In this document: positions 48,982-58,899 of the stretch, one piece after another | Layout: every line of letters begins with the position of its first letter | How positions within the stretch are numbered: position 1 is the stretch's first letter | NCBI GenBank assembly: GCA_001184205.1 | Contig: LBMP01000002.1 | Location: 326,725 to 390,724, forward strand | DNA: 64,000 nucleotides | DNA from: Desulfocarbo indianensis | GTDB lineage: Bacteria; Desulfobacterota; Desulfarculia; Desulfarculales; Desulfarculaceae | Reading direction: 5' to 3' | Notes under the pieces: generated by a model | What the model was told of the DNA's origin: nothing | Databases searched by the model: none | The model's input: only the letters and a program-made list of their open reading frames with translations | Program-made: the position numbers and the translations under genes

Positions 48982-51477
48982 TTGGGCTCCATGCCCTTAC
49001 AAAAGCCGCCAAGCATGAACCAAATCATGCCCGCGAAAACGGCGGGAAAGCCCGGCCTCGCCAGCGGCCAGGCCGCCGGCCGCCACACCCTTGCCGTGTT
49101 GGAGCTGTCGCAGCTCCTGGAGCGGCTGGCTACCTTGGCCCATAGCCCCCTGGGTGCGGCCCGCTGCCGGGCGCTAACGCCCTGCACCGATTTCAAGACC
49201 GTGGCCCGCCGCCAAAAGCGTCTGGCCCAGCTCAGGGCCCTTTTGGATCAGGCGGGCGCGCCCTCCCTGGCCGGCCTGGAAGACCTGGGCCCCTTTTTCA
49301 GCCGCCTGCACGTGGAGGGGGCCTTTTTGCTGCCCGGCGAGCTGGAGACGGTGGCCGAGTTCATCTCCGCCGCCGGCCGGGCCGCCGCCTTTCTGGCCTC
49401 CGCCCCGCCCGAGGCCGACGAGCTGTTCCGCCTGGGCAACCGCATTACCCCCCTGCCGGAACTGGGCCGCCGCCTGCGCCAGATCGTGGGGCCGGGCCAG
49501 ATGGTGCGCTCCTCGGCCAGCCCCGCCCTGGCCAAGGTCCGCCAGGACCTGAACCGCCAGCGCGAGCGCCTGCGCGGCCGCCTGAGCGCCTTGGTGGCCA
49601 GGAGCGATTTGTCAGGCGTTTTCAGCGATCAGATAGTCACCCAAAGGGCCGACCGTTTCGTGGTGCCGGTGAAGACCGACGCCAAGGGACGCCTGGCCGG
49701 CATCATTCACGACACCTCCCAATCCGGGGCCACCTGTTTCGTGGAGCCCCTGGAAGCGGTGGAGGACAACAACCAGCTGGCCATGCTGCGGCGCCGGGAG
49801 CGCGAGGAGGAGGAGAGGGTTCTGAAAGAAGCCGCCGTCGCTCTGCGCGGCCAGCAGCAGGCGCTGGCCGAAAACCTCCAGGCCCTGGCCCAGTTGGATT
49901 GCCTCCTGGCCCAGGCCAGTCTGGCCGAGCGTCTGCGCGCCTGCGAACCCATCCTCACCGCCGACGGCGGCTTCGAGCTGTTTAAGGCCAGGCACCCCCT
50001 CTTGGCCTGGCGGCAGGCGGCCGGCCGGGGCAAGGCCGTGCCCATCGATGTCCGCCTGGAGCCCGTCCACAAGGTGCTGGTAATCAGCGGGGCCAACGCC
50101 GGCGGCAAGACCGCCACCTTGAAAACCGTGGGCCTGGTGCACCTCATGGCCCTTTGCGGCTTGCAGGTGCCCTGCCTTTCCGGTTCCCGGCTGAACGTCT
50201 ACCGCCGGGTGCTGGCCGAGGTGGGCGACGACCAATCCCTGGAAACCGATCTCAGCACCTTCACGGCCCACGCCGGCCGCCTGGCCGAAATGGCGCGTCT
50301 GGCCGGCGAGGGCTCCCTGGTTTTGGTGGACGAACTGGGCACCGGCACCGACCCCGGCGAGGGCGCGGCCCTGGCCATGGCTTTTCTGGAGTGGCTCATG
50401 TCGCGCGGGGCCAGGGTGCTTTGCACCACCCATTTCCACCGCCTCAAGGCCTACGCCGCCGCCACCCAAGGCGTGGAAAACGTCTCCGTGGCCTTTGACC
50501 GCGCCACGGGCGAGCCCACCTTTCAATTGTCCTACGGCCGGCCCGGCTTTTCCGACGCCCTGGCCGTGAGCCGGGGGCTGGGCTTCCCGCCGGAGATCAT
50601 AGCCAAGGCCGAGGAACTGGTGGACCCCGGTGAGCGGCAGACCGTGGCCTTGTTGCAGGAGGCCGAGACCGCCCGCCAGGCCGCCGAGGCGGCACGCCGG
50701 GCGGTGCATGAGGACCGGGCCGCGGCGCTCCGCGAACGGGAGGAGGCCCGGGAGCTTTTGAAAGCGGCCAAGCGCCAGCGCGCCCAGGCCCTGGACGAGG
50801 GCAAGCGCCGGGTGCGCGAGGTGGCCCGCCGCCTGGAAACCCGCCTGGACCAGCTCTGGCATCAGACCCAGGAAGCCAGCCAGGCGGGCCTCGAAGTGAA
50901 GCCCGGCCGGGTGCGCCAGGAGCTTTACGCCGAGCGCCGCCAGGCCCTGGCCCAGGTGGAGGAGGCGGTGGCCCCGCCCCAGGAGCCGCCCCAGGACCGG
51001 CCCGCCCAGGGAATCTACGACCTGAGACCGGGCGACGGGGTGCGGCTTTTGGGCTTGGGCCAGGACGGGATATTGGCCGAGGCCCCCCGGCCGGGGCAGG
51101 AAACGGTGTACGTCAGCGTGGGCAAGGCCGGCGTGCGGGTGCTGGTTCCCCTCAACGAGATGGAGCCCCTGGCCAAATCCGCCGCGCCGGCCCAGCCGGC
51201 CCAGAGCCAGGTCTCGGTCCTGGCCAGCGCCGGCGACGGCCTGGATTTGAAGATTATCGGGCTTACCGTGGAGGACGCCCTGCCCCTGGTGGACAAGGCC
51301 ATTGACCAGGCGCTCCTGGCCGGCCGCCGCAGCCTCACCGTGGTGCACGGCATCGGCACCGGCCGCCTCAGGGCCGGCGTGCGCGAATATTTGGCCAGGC
51401 ATCCCCAGGTGATCTCGGCCAAGCCGGGCCAGGGCCCCCACGGCAACGCCGTCACCCTGGTCCAACTCCGCGACTAG
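48982..51477 (+). CDS. mutS2: MutS2 family ATPase / Smr endonuclease
   Basis: An 831-residue protein. The MutS core has Walker A ISGANAGGKTATLKT near residue 365, Walker B SLVLVDELGTGTDPGEGAAL near 440, and the signature CTTHFHRLKAY. A long coiled coil (about 555-670) leads to a KOW-like part and the C-terminal Smr domain (LDLKIIGLTVEDALPLVDKAIDQ, VVHGIGTGRLRAGVREYL, GNAVTLVQL). MutS2 suppresses recombination or rescues collided ribosomes (RqcU). The TTG start has AGGGGGG 8 bp upstream; the ATGs at 48991 or 49015 are alternatives. It precedes dnaG. Confidence 0.93.
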   Translation: MGSMPLQKPPSMNQIMPAKTAGKPGLASGQAAGRHTLAVLELSQLLERLATLAHSPLGAARCRALTPCTDFKTVARRQKRLAQLRALLDQAGAPSLAGLEDLGPFFSRLHVEGAFLLPGELETVAEFISAAGRAAAFLASAPPEADELFRLGNRITPLPELGRRLRQIVGPGQMVRSSASPALAKVRQDLNRQRERLRGRLSALVARSDLSGVFSDQIVTQRADRFVVPVKTDAKGRLAGIIHDTSQSGATCFVEPLEAVEDNNQLAMLRRREREEEERVLKEAAVALRGQQQALAENLQALAQLDCLLAQASLAERLRACEPILTADGGFELFKARHPLLAWRQAAGRGKAVPIDVRLEPVHKVLVISGANAGGKTATLKTVGLVHLMALCGLQVPCLSGSRLNVYRRVLAEVGDDQSLETDLSTFTAHAGRLAEMARLAGEGSLVLVDELGTGTDPGEGAALAMAFLEWLMSRGARVLCTTHFHRLKAYAAATQGVENVSVAFDRATGEPTFQLSYGRPGFSDALAVSRGLGFPPEIIAKAEELVDPGERQTVALLQEAETARQAAEAARRAVHEDRAAALREREEARELLKAAKRQRAQALDEGKRRVREVARRLETRLDQLWHQTQEASQAGLEVKPGRVRQELYAERRQALAQVEEAVAPPQEPPQDRPAQGIYDLRPGDGVRLLGLGQDGILAEAPRPGQETVYVSVGKAGVRVLVPLNEMEPLAKSAAPAQPAQSQVSVLASAGDGLDLKIIGLTVEDALPLVDKAIDQALLAGRRSLTVVHGIGTGRLRAGVREYLARHPQVISAKPGQGPHGNAVTLVQLRD

Positions 51478-51674
51478 GGGGCCGGTGGGTTTAGGGGGGG
51501 GCTGGCAGGTCGGGCAACGGGGGTAGGGGCGAGGGAGTGGCAGGGCCACGGGGGCGAGGTTGAGCTTGGCTGGCGGCGGGGGAGGGCGGATGGCCCTCAA
51601 AGCCGTGAATTAAATTAGGGTATCTTCCCTGAGCGGGCGCTGATCATTTTGGCAAGAAGGAAAAACCCCAGGCA
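51478..51674. other. Intergenic region before dnaG
   Basis: 197 bp. Very G-rich with runs of G4-G7 (51478-51600), then an AT-richer stretch, AATTAAATTAGGG at about 51608-51620, that could hold a dnaG promoter. No gene seen. Confidence 0.35.
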
Positions 51675-53483
51675 GTGAATTCAGCCGGCTACATACCCGA
51701 GGACAAGATAGAAGAGGTGCGCCTGGCCGCCGACGTGGTGGACGTGGTGGGCAAAAGGGTGCGCCTCACCCAAAAGGGCAGGGACTATTGGGGTTTGTGC
51801 CCCTTTCACGGCGACAAGGACCCCAGCCTCAAGGTGGACCGGGGCCGCGCCACCTGGCACTGCTTCGGCTGCGGCGAGGGCGGCAGCGTGTTCACCTTCG
51901 TCATGAAAGACGAGGGGCTCTCCTTTCCCGAGGCCGTGCGCGAGCTGGCCGCCCGCTACGGCGTGGATCTGCCGGCGCCCAAGCTATCCCCGGCCCAGCG
52001 CAAGCAAATGGAACTTCGCGACCGCCTCTTGCGCGTGCTGGAAATGGCCGGTAAGTTTTTCATCCAGCGATTAAATTCCCCGCTGGGCCAGGCGGCGCGC
52101 CAATACCTTTTCGAGCGCCGCGGCTTGGACGGGGAAACGGGGGAGGCGTTTGGCCTGGGTTACGCGCCGGATGCCTGGGAAGACTTGGGACGCTATTTGG
52201 CGGATAAGCAAGTTCCCCAGGAATTGGCCGTCCAGGCGGGCTTGGTTATAAACAGGGACAAGGGCTCCGGCGCCTATGACCGCTTCCGGGGCCGCGTGAT
52301 GTTTCCCATTCGCGACGCCGGCGGCCGGGTGGTCAGCTTCGGCGGGCGCATAATGGGCGACGGCGAGCCCAAATACATGAACGGGCCGGAATCGCCGGTG
52401 TTTTCCAAATCGCGCACCCTTTATAACCTGGACCAGGCCCGGCCGGCCATGCGCAAGAAAGATCGGGCTCTGGTGGTGGAGGGCTACTTCGACGTGATTA
52501 CCTGCGCGGCTCATGGTTTCGCTGAGGCGGTAGCCCCCATGGGCACCGCCCTCACCGCCGAACAGGTGCGCCGCCTGCGGGGACAAGCCTCGGAGGCGGT
52601 TTTGGTTTTTGACGGCGACCAGGCGGGGCTGAAGGCCGCCACCCGGTCGCTGCCGGTCTTTTTGGCTGAAGACATGCCGGCCAGGGTGCTCCTCTTGCCC
52701 CAGGGGGAAGACCCGGATACCTTTCTGCGAAAAAACGGGGCCGAAGCCTTTACCCAGGCCGTGGAACAGGCCCGCCCCCTGGTGGAGATGGCGCTGGACA
52801 GCCTGATGGAAAACGGCGATCTGACCACGCCCGAGGGCAAGAGCCGGGTGGTGGGCGAAGCCGGCGCGGTGCTGAAAGCCATCAAGGACCCGGTGCCCCG
52901 TTGGTTGTATTTGGAACGGCTGGCCCGCCGTCTGGGCCTGCCCGCCCAGGTGGCGGCCGCGCGCTTGGGTTTGCCTCTGCCCCCTCAAGCCGGGACGCCG
53001 CAGGCCAGGCCGCGGCCGCCCCGCCGCGGAGCCGGCTTTTGTTTCGATGACGAGCGCTGCCTTCTGGAATTGGCCCTGGCCTCGCCCCAGGCGGCCAGCC
53101 AACTGCGCCGGGAGGGGGTTCTCGACGAGTTGGTTGATCCCCAGCTGGATGCCGTGGCCGCGGCGGTGCGCCGGATTTTGGAGCGCGGCGGCCAGCCTTC
53201 CCCGGCGGCGGTGATGGACGCGCTGGAAGACCCCTCCCTGGCCGGCCTGGTGGGCCAATTGGCCGAGGCGGCGCCCAGCCTGGCGCCCGAGAGCCTGGGC
53301 CAGCAGGTGGAGGGATATCTGCAAGCCCGCGCCCGCAAACTGGCGCAGGGCGAGCTGACCGCCCTGAAACAAGCCATAATGGCGGCTGACCAGGCAGGCG
53401 ACCAGGAACGGGTGCGCCGGTTGCAGGAGCGCCGCCGCGAGATACAAGTCAGCCACCTACGTCCCCAAAGCAAAGAGGAATAA
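51675..53483 (+). CDS. dnaG: DNA primase
   Basis: A 602-residue bacterial primase. The N-terminal zinc ribbon is CPFHGDKDPSLKV...WHCFGCGEGG (residues about 42-71), followed by the RNA polymerase core domain with SFGGRIMGDGEPKYMNGPESPVF and the TOPRIM motif VVEGYFDVI...VFDGDQAGLKAA (acidic metal sites). The C-terminal helical region binds DnaB helicase. It makes RNA primers at the fork. The start is GTG; the nearest AAGAAGGA is 13 bp upstream, and CAGG is closer. It ends 3 bp before rpoD. Confidence 0.97.
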   Translation: MNSAGYIPEDKIEEVRLAADVVDVVGKRVRLTQKGRDYWGLCPFHGDKDPSLKVDRGRATWHCFGCGEGGSVFTFVMKDEGLSFPEAVRELAARYGVDLPAPKLSPAQRKQMELRDRLLRVLEMAGKFFIQRLNSPLGQAARQYLFERRGLDGETGEAFGLGYAPDAWEDLGRYLADKQVPQELAVQAGLVINRDKGSGAYDRFRGRVMFPIRDAGGRVVSFGGRIMGDGEPKYMNGPESPVFSKSRTLYNLDQARPAMRKKDRALVVEGYFDVITCAAHGFAEAVAPMGTALTAEQVRRLRGQASEAVLVFDGDQAGLKAATRSLPVFLAEDMPARVLLLPQGEDPDTFLRKNGAEAFTQAVEQARPLVEMALDSLMENGDLTTPEGKSRVVGEAGAVLKAIKDPVPRWLYLERLARRLGLPAQVAAARLGLPLPPQAGTPQARPRPPRRGAGFCFDDERCLLELALASPQAASQLRREGVLDELVDPQLDAVAAAVRRILERGGQPSPAAVMDALEDPSLAGLVGQLAEAAPSLAPESLGQQVEGYLQARARKLAQGELTALKQAIMAADQAGDQERVRRLQERRREIQVSHLRPQSKEE

Positions 53484-53486
53484 CCC

Positions 53487-55253
<1,767 letters not shown>

Positions 55254-55274
55254 TTTTTACGGCTTTTTCAGCCT

Positions 55275-55303
55275 GGGGCCGCCTGCCTGACAGGCCCCTT
55301 TTT
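55275..55303 (+). terminator. Intrinsic terminator after rpoD
   Basis: GGGGCC / GGCCCC stem (55275-55280, 55293-55298) followed by TTTTT. It ends the dnaG-rpoD transcript and insulates the ParA-like operon. Confidence 0.85.
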
Positions 55304-55324
55304 GCCTTGTGGTTGATTACTGCT

Positions 55325-55340
55325 ATTACCATATCGTAAT
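55325..55340. promoter_or_regulatory. Palindromic site A, TTAC-N6-GTAA
   Basis: ATTACCATATCGTAAT: arms ATTAC and GTAAT are perfect inverted repeats. It lies about 170 bp upstream of the predicted sigma-54 start site of the ParA-like operon and is one of three such sites flanking that operon. Confidence 0.6.
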
Positions 55341-55377
55341 AAATTTCCCCGGTCATTGGGCCTGAAAGGGCCATCCA

Positions 55378-55404
55378 CCAGCCGCGCAGCATAGGCGCGG
55401 CTGG
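55378..55404. terminator. Second hairpin between rpoD and the ParA-like operon
   Basis: Perfect 10-bp stem CCAGCCGCGC / GCGCGGCTGG with 7-nt loop AGCATAG, lacking a T-run of note on the plus strand (CTTGCTTTG follows). It may back up the rpoD terminator. Confidence 0.5.
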
Positions 55405-55446
55405 CTTGCTTTGATATTATCTATAATTTACGAGCAGTTGGCATTG

Positions 55447-55460
55447 TTACCAAATAGTAA
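55447..55460. promoter_or_regulatory. Palindromic site B, TTAC-N6-GTAA
   Basis: TTACCAAATAGTAA, with perfect 4-bp arms. It is centred about 50 bp before the predicted transcription start and only 15 bp before the -24 element, a position suited to repression or to co-regulation. Confidence 0.55.
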
Positions 55461-55475
55461 AAGTTGCTGGGCTTT

Positions 55476-55492
55476 TTGGCATGGCTATTGCT
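55476..55492 (+). promoter_or_regulatory. Sigma-54 (-24/-12) promoter of the ParA-like operon
   Basis: TTGGCATGGCTATTGCT matches the sigma-54 consensus TTGGCAYG-N4-TTGCW at every defined position, with GG and GC separated by the obligatory 10 bp. Predicted start is near 55503, giving a leader of about 70 nt to the ATG at 55574. Confidence 0.8.
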
Positions 55493-55573
55493 TTTGCGGA
55501 TATGCGCCCCACCAGCGCGCCCTGGGCGGGCACCTGGCCCCCGGCGCCGCAATCCAAGGGAGGCTCAAAGCAA

Positions 55574-56806
55574 ATGCAGGAAAAGAAAAGCGAAACCAGC
55601 CGGGGCGGCCGAGTCCGGCGCATGCGCCGCCTGGCGATCAGCTTGCTAAAAGGCGGCGTGGCCAAAAGCGGCACCGCGGTCAGCCTGGCCCATGGCTTGG
55701 CCCTGGCCGGCCATAAAGTGCTCCTGGTGGACAGCGACGTGCAGGCCCAATGCAGCGACATGCTGGGCGTGCATCCCAGGCAAGGCCTGGCCGAGGTGGT
55801 GGCCGGCCTGGGCGACCCCTTGAGCGCCCTGGCGGAGGCTCGCGAAAACCTGTGGCTCTTGGCCGGCGGCAACGGCTTGGCCGGGGTGAAAATGGAGATC
55901 GCCCGCCGGGAGATGTCGCCCGAGGCGGTGCTGGCCGAGGCCATGGAGCACTACGAGGGCGGCTTTGATTATCTGATCATGGACACCGCGCCCGGTTGGG
56001 ACACCCTGCTGGTCAACGCCCTGTACTGCTGCCAGGAGGTGATCTCGCCGGTGTCCATGGAGCCCATGGCGCTTTCCGGGCTGATGCGCTTTCAGGAGCG
56101 GCTGGCCGTGATCCAAAAATACAACCCCCAATTGCAATTGCGCTGGATCGTGCCCACCTTCGTGGACGGGCGGGTGCGCAAGACCTTCGACATCCTGGAG
56201 CAGCTCCGCCAGCGCTACGGCGACCTGGTGGGGCCCGAGATCAAATACACGGTGAAGCTCTCCGAGGCCCCGGCCTTTGGCAAGACCATCTTTGAGCACG
56301 ACCCCAAGGGCGTGGGGGCCAAAGGCTATCTGAAGCTGGCGGAACTGGTGGCCGCCAACCCGCCCGGGCAAACCCAGGCGCGCACCGCCGCCGTGGCCGC
56401 CGGCCTGGCCCCCGTCTCGGCCAACGTCTCAGAAAGAGCCGCGCCGGCAGCGCCCCCGGTCAACAGCGCCGCGCCCGCGTCCCTGCCTCCCCAGGCCAAG
56501 CCCGCGCCGCCGCTGCCCGCCCCCGTGGCCAAGAGCGAAGCTAGGGAAACCGCTCCCAGCGCCCTGGCCGCCAGGTTGCAGGAGGCCGGCCCCCCGCCGC
56601 CGCAGGCCCGCCCCCCCGCGCCCGCTGTTGTGCCCGGCCGGGAGGCCGGGGAGCAAGACGCCGGCCGGGAAAGCGCCAGCAGCCGCATCCTGCTCTCGGC
56701 CCGGCTTTTCCTGCGCGAACGCCTGAAAAAGCCCGCCGCATCCGAGCCGGCCCCGGACGAATCCTTCCGCGATATAAGGGAAAGGTATCGAGATGGCCGG
56801 GCGTAG
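55574..56806 (+). CDS. ParA/Soj-like P-loop ATPase with Pro/Ala-rich C-terminal extension
   Basis: A 410-residue protein. Residues about 20-270 form a ParA/MinD-type ATPase: deviant Walker A KGGVAKSG (26-33), LLVDSDVQAQCSDMLGV (switch I-like), YLIMDTAPGWDTLLVNALYCCQEVISPVSMEPMAL (Walker B and switch II) and VRKTFDILEQL. The tail is Pro/Ala-rich (about 285-370), probably disordered, and ends in a helical basic segment. The ATG at 55574 lies inside the sigma-54 transcript; earlier in-frame codons overlap the promoter. GGGAGG is 11 bp upstream. The stop overlaps the following ATPase gene by 14 bp. No ParB is next to it. Function is unknown: partition, positioning or assembly are options. Confidence 0.85.
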   Translation: MQEKKSETSRGGRVRRMRRLAISLLKGGVAKSGTAVSLAHGLALAGHKVLLVDSDVQAQCSDMLGVHPRQGLAEVVAGLGDPLSALAEARENLWLLAGGNGLAGVKMEIARREMSPEAVLAEAMEHYEGGFDYLIMDTAPGWDTLLVNALYCCQEVISPVSMEPMALSGLMRFQERLAVIQKYNPQLQLRWIVPTFVDGRVRKTFDILEQLRQRYGDLVGPEIKYTVKLSEAPAFGKTIFEHDPKGVGAKGYLKLAELVAANPPGQTQARTAAVAAGLAPVSANVSERAAPAAPPVNSAAPASLPPQAKPAPPLPAPVAKSEARETAPSALAARLQEAGPPPPQARPPAPAVVPGREAGEQDAGRESASSRILLSARLFLRERLKKPAASEPAPDESFRDIRERYRDGRA

Positions 56807-57722
56807 GCAGCTGCCTGACATCATGGGCGAGGCCCTGAGCTGGCTGCAAAACGAAACCCCCATTATAAAAAGCCAGGGCTTGCTGGCCACTCGCGCCCAG
56901 CCGGCGGAGCCGGCCGCCTCTCCGCCGGTCAAACTGGTGGCCAGGCATCCGCCGGCCCCGGAGCATGACGAGGGCATCGCCGCCGGACTGAAGGAGCTGA
57001 AGCTCGCGGGCATGAGCGCGGCCTATGAGCAACTGAGCGCCGGCGGAGGGGCGCCGCTCCTGGACGCCCGCGGGTTGTTGCGGGAGCTTATCCGCGCCGA
57101 GCGGGTCGAGCGCCAAAGGCGCGGCTTCGAGCTGCGCCTGGGCAGGGCGCGCCTGGCCCGGCCCCGGGCCAGGCTGGGGGACTGCCATGGCGGCCAGGGC
57201 CCTGATTTGCCGCCCGGACTGCTGGAGGAATTGGCGGAGGGCGCTTGGCTGGAACAGGGGCGGGATTTGGTCATGCAAGGGGACGCCGGCCAGGGCAAGA
57301 CCCATTTGGCTTGCGCCCTGGCCCACCGGGCCTGCGAACTGGGCCACGCCGTGCTGTATCGCAGCCTGGGCTCCTGCATGCGCGAGCTGGCCCAGGCCCG
57401 CAAGGATGCAAAGCGCTGGGCTCGGGTGCGCCGCGCCTACGGCCGCGCCGGTCTTCTGGTTTTGGACGATTGGGGGCGGGAGCGCCTGCCTTCCTGGCAA
57501 AGCCTGGATTTGTTTGAGCTATTGGAGGAACGCCGGGGCCGGGGCTCCACCTTGCTGGCCTCGCGGCTTGCCTGGGAAGCCTGGCCGGATATCCTGGATG
57601 AAGCGCCGTTGCCGGGCGCGGTCTTGGGCGAGTTGTTGAACGCCGCGGTGAAACGCCTCATCCAGGGGGCCCTGCGCATCCGCTTGACCGGCAAGGCGAA
57701 TCCAGCCCCTGCGGCCCGCTAG
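56793..57722 (+). CDS. IstB/DnaC-like AAA+ ATPase, orphan
   Basis: A 309-residue ATPase similar to IstB (IS21) and DnaC. The N-terminal 60 residues are specific; then comes GLKELKLAGMSAAYEQL (IstB/DnaC N-domain type), RRGFELRLGRARL, Walker A GDAGQGKT (163-170), Walker B LLVLDDWG (221-228), and RGSTLLASRLAWEAWPDIL, NAAVKRLIQGALRIRLTG (the IstB end normally carries such RLxGxxxR). It overlaps the ParA-like gene by 14 bp. No IstA, IS21 ends or dnaB/dnaA gene is near. It may load or remodel a partner for the ParA-like protein; this is inference. Confidence 0.85.
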   Translation: MAGRRQLPDIMGEALSWLQNETPIIKSQGLLATRAQPAEPAASPPVKLVARHPPAPEHDEGIAAGLKELKLAGMSAAYEQLSAGGGAPLLDARGLLRELIRAERVERQRRGFELRLGRARLARPRARLGDCHGGQGPDLPPGLLEELAEGAWLEQGRDLVMQGDAGQGKTHLACALAHRACELGHAVLYRSLGSCMRELAQARKDAKRWARVRRAYGRAGLLVLDDWGRERLPSWQSLDLFELLEERRGRGSTLLASRLAWEAWPDILDEAPLPGAVLGELLNAAVKRLIQGALRIRLTGKANPAPAAR

Positions 57723-57765
57723 CCAGGCCCTGGTGATTACGGTTGTAACCAAATGGGAAACACGT

Positions 57766-57781
57766 ATTACGATATCGTAAT
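57766..57781. promoter_or_regulatory. Palindromic site C, perfect 16-bp palindrome
   Basis: ATTACGATATCGTAAT, the best of the three TTAC-N6-GTAA sites. It sits in the 74-bp space between the 3' ends of the IstB-like and NrpR-like genes, where no promoter is expected. Confidence 0.6.
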
Positions 57782-57796
57782 TAATTCCAGCGCTGT

Positions 57797-58798
57797 CTAG
57801 GCGGGCAGCGAGTCCATGATATTCTGGTAGGATGCCAGCTCCTCAAAGGGCATGAGGGTGCCCATGGCGTGGTTGTGGGTGGCGATGCCGGCTTCCTCCA
57901 CCGCGGCCAGGGGGTTGAGCCCGCCGATCACCACCAGACCCACCCGGCCCGGCGAGACCGGCACCTCCAGCAGGGGCTGGCCCGGCCTGCCCAAAAGCAA
58001 CACGCCGCCCAAGCCGGCCTTTTGCATGCGGGCGCTCAGCCGGCGGGCCTTGTCCGCGCTGGGGGCGGGGATCTCCCGGAAGCTGGCGCCGATCACGCCC
58101 TGGCCGGTGGCGGCCGCCTGGCCCACCGAGGTCATGCGGCCCTTGATGAAAATCTCCAGAGGGTCCAGGGTGGTGCCGTTGTAATAGATGAGCTGGGTGA
58201 AACGCACCGGCTTGCCGTCCACCATCTGCAAAAGGCCGCCGAAACGGTTGGTGGTGGGGATGCCCTCGGACAGGAGAACCCCGTTGACCGTCACCGAGCA
58301 GATGGTGGCCACGCCGTATTCATGGGGTCCGATTTGGCTGCGGCCCACCCGGCTGCCCGGCGGCGCCAGAAGCAGCCTCTGGCCCATGCCCAGGCCGGCG
58401 TCGAACACCTGGTGCATCAAGCGCGCCGCTTCTTTCACCCGGCCGGCCTCCACGCTGGAAAGATTGATGACCACGTCGCCTTTGGACTGGCGCAGGCGGA
58501 AGCTCATGCGGTAGGTGAGCGCGTCCACCCTGGCGGCCACAAAGCCAACCTTATCCATGGCATAGGCTTCTTGCAGCTCGCGGTGGCCCTTCATGGTCAG
58601 GCGGCGTCCCCGGCGGCCGGCCGGCTCGGTGAGCCCCTCGGCGTCGGTCCGTTCCAGGTAATAGCGGATGGTGCGCTGGCTCATTTCCCTGCCGGCCAGG
58701 GCTAAAGCCTGGGCGATGCGCACGCCGCCCAGGGGGCGCTCGGATTCGTTGAGCACCCTCAAGATGTCCAGCAGTTTGCGTTTGCCGCGCTCGTCCAC
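57797..58798 (-). CDS. nrpR: NrpR-like transcriptional regulator (winged helix + NrpR regulatory domain)
   Basis: A 333-residue regulator. An N-terminal winged helix (RGKRKLLDILRVLNESERPLGGVRIAQALALAG, SQRTIRYYLERTDAEGL, about 4-70) is followed by one DUF128/NrpR domain (FGGLLQMVDGKPVRFTQLIYYNGTTLDPLEIFIKGRMTSV, GVIGASFREIPAPS, VGLVVIGGLNPLAAVEEAGI). In methanogens NrpR represses nitrogen genes by binding inverted repeats with 6-bp spacers and responds to 2-oxoglutarate. The GTG at 58798 is preferred (GAGG 7 bp upstream and a promoter just behind); earlier starts would fall inside the promoter. Half the size of two-domain archaeal versions. Targets may be the TTAC-N6-GTAA sites; unproven. Confidence 0.82.
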   Translation of the reverse strand: MDERGKRKLLDILRVLNESERPLGGVRIAQALALAGREMSQRTIRYYLERTDAEGLTEPAGRRGRRLTMKGHRELQEAYAMDKVGFVAARVDALTYRMSFRLRQSKGDVVINLSSVEAGRVKEAARLMHQVFDAGLGMGQRLLLAPPGSRVGRSQIGPHEYGVATICSVTVNGVLLSEGIPTTNRFGGLLQMVDGKPVRFTQLIYYNGTTLDPLEIFIKGRMTSVGQAAATGQGVIGASFREIPAPSADKARRLSARMQKAGLGGVLLLGRPGQPLLEVPVSPGRVGLVVIGGLNPLAAVEEAGIATHNHAMGTLMPFEELASYQNIMDSLPA

Positions 58799-58838
58799 CT
58801 TGCAACCTCGCCTAGCGGAAGATGGCCAATATGTTGCC

Positions 58839-58867
58839 AAATTAACAAGAATGGGATTCATGGTCAA
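58839..58867 (-). promoter_or_regulatory. Candidate promoter of the NrpR-like gene
   Basis: Minus-strand TTGACC (58867-58862), 17-bp spacer, TAATTT (58844-58839). It supports the GTG start at 58798 because ATG candidates at 58861 would precede the transcript start. Confidence 0.5.
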
Positions 58868-58899
58868 GACAAAAGCGGCAAGAATGCCGCTTTTGTCTT
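58866..58899. other. Perfect 15-bp hairpin between the NrpR-like gene and nadE
   Basis: AAGACAAAAGCGGCA / TGCCGCTTTTGTCTT with loop AGAA. On the plus strand TATATTG follows, so it is terminator-like, yet no plus-strand gene ends here. It abuts the -35 of the nrpR promoter. It may insulate the divergent genes or end a short unannotated RNA. Confidence 0.55.

Noticed and set aside
56793..57722. IS21 insertion sequence
   Set aside because: Only an IstB-like protein is present; there is no IstA, no IS ends, and the gene overlaps and shares a promoter with a ParA-like gene.
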